A stretch of DNA of 64,000 nucleotides. Origin: Lignipirellula cremea. GTDB taxonomy: Bacteria > Planctomycetota > Planctomycetia > Pirellulales > Pirellulaceae. Shown in pieces: positions 63,981 through 64,000 of this stretch; the stretch's first letter is position 1; every line of letters starts with the position of its first letter. The stretch spans positions 6,863,001 through 6,927,000 of the forward strand of contig NZ_CP036433.1 of assembly GCF_007751035.1 (NCBI RefSeq), given 5' to 3'. The notes under the pieces were generated by a model that saw only the letters and a list, made by a program, of their open reading frames with translations, was not told the origin of the DNA and ran no database searches. The translations under genes and the position numbers were made by a program.

Positions 63981-64000
63981 AATTGGGTTCTAAATTCTTG

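Overview
The window reads as chromosomal DNA of a Planctomycete, probably of the Pirellulales. The evidence is high GC, a DUF1501 protein and a CxPSR sulfatase side by side, a DUF1559 pseudopilin-like protein, SGNH hydrolase and LarA-like genes, a bc complex with fused c-hemes, and HisA-like and CitG-like proteins of the kind found with tetrahydromethanopterin genes. This is inference from gene content; there is no rRNA in the window to confirm it. No tRNA, CRISPR array, prophage or complete insertion sequence was seen.

Layout. 1-6.4 kb (minus strand): end of an EpmA-like EF-P lysyl ligase, an exported unknown, a Rieske plus cytochrome b/multiheme c operon, and an NrnA-like phosphoesterase. 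6.6-15.4 kb: a sigma-54 activator, a small hypothetical, an MBL-fold hydrolase, a secreted S9 peptidase, an ABC-type protein with a degenerate ATPase domain, and a lone receiver protein. 15.6-23.2 kb (minus strand): HisA-like and D-threonine-aldolase-like genes, a hairpin-rich non-coding stretch with a bidirectional terminator, then LMW phosphatase, secretin-fragment protein, two small genes, DUF1697, anti-sigma, ECF sigma and FHA genes. 23.2-23.8 kb is an AT-rich gap. 23.8-27.5 kb: gcvPA-gcvPB-lipoyl ligase. 27.8-34.9 kb: SGNH hydrolase, GntR regulator, RNA m5C methyltransferase, two paralogous membrane proteins, CitG-like and dehalogenase-like genes. 35-40.9 kb: sulfite-oxidase-like enzyme, a FlK-thioesterase/enoyl-CoA hydratase fusion, an IRG-like GTPase, MobB and a YhcH-family protein. 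41.2-46.3 kb: an RND pump pair. 46.3-48.0 kb: repeats, DUF1559 gene and a MITE-like element. 48-52.5 kb: DUF1501, sulfatase, LarA-like. 53-64 kb: HtrA-like protease, zinc-ribbon membrane proteins, hemL, an exported coiled protein, a degenerate NtrC-type regulator, prpD-like, truB and rpsR.

How genes work together. The Rieske and cytochrome b/c genes would make a quinol-oxidising complex that carries its own electron-accepting hemes. gcvPA/gcvPB form the split glycine decarboxylase, and the overlapping lipoyl ligase fits attachment of lipoate to GcvH. The ECF sigma and zinc-finger anti-sigma overlap by 20 bases and form a signalling pair. MobB fits with the molybdenum-dependent sulfite-oxidase-like enzyme. 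MFP and RND permease overlap by 4 bases.

Most unusual items: the structured non-coding stretch at 17.76-18.08 kb with an extended Shine-Dalgarno match; two proteins that keep a nucleotide-binding fold but have lost their catalytic motifs; the b/c fusion with a CXXXCH heme site; the FlK-ECH fusion; the IRG-like GTPase; a MITE-like element whose terminal repeat contains a gene's stop codon; and several 16-20 bp tandem duplications next to gene starts.
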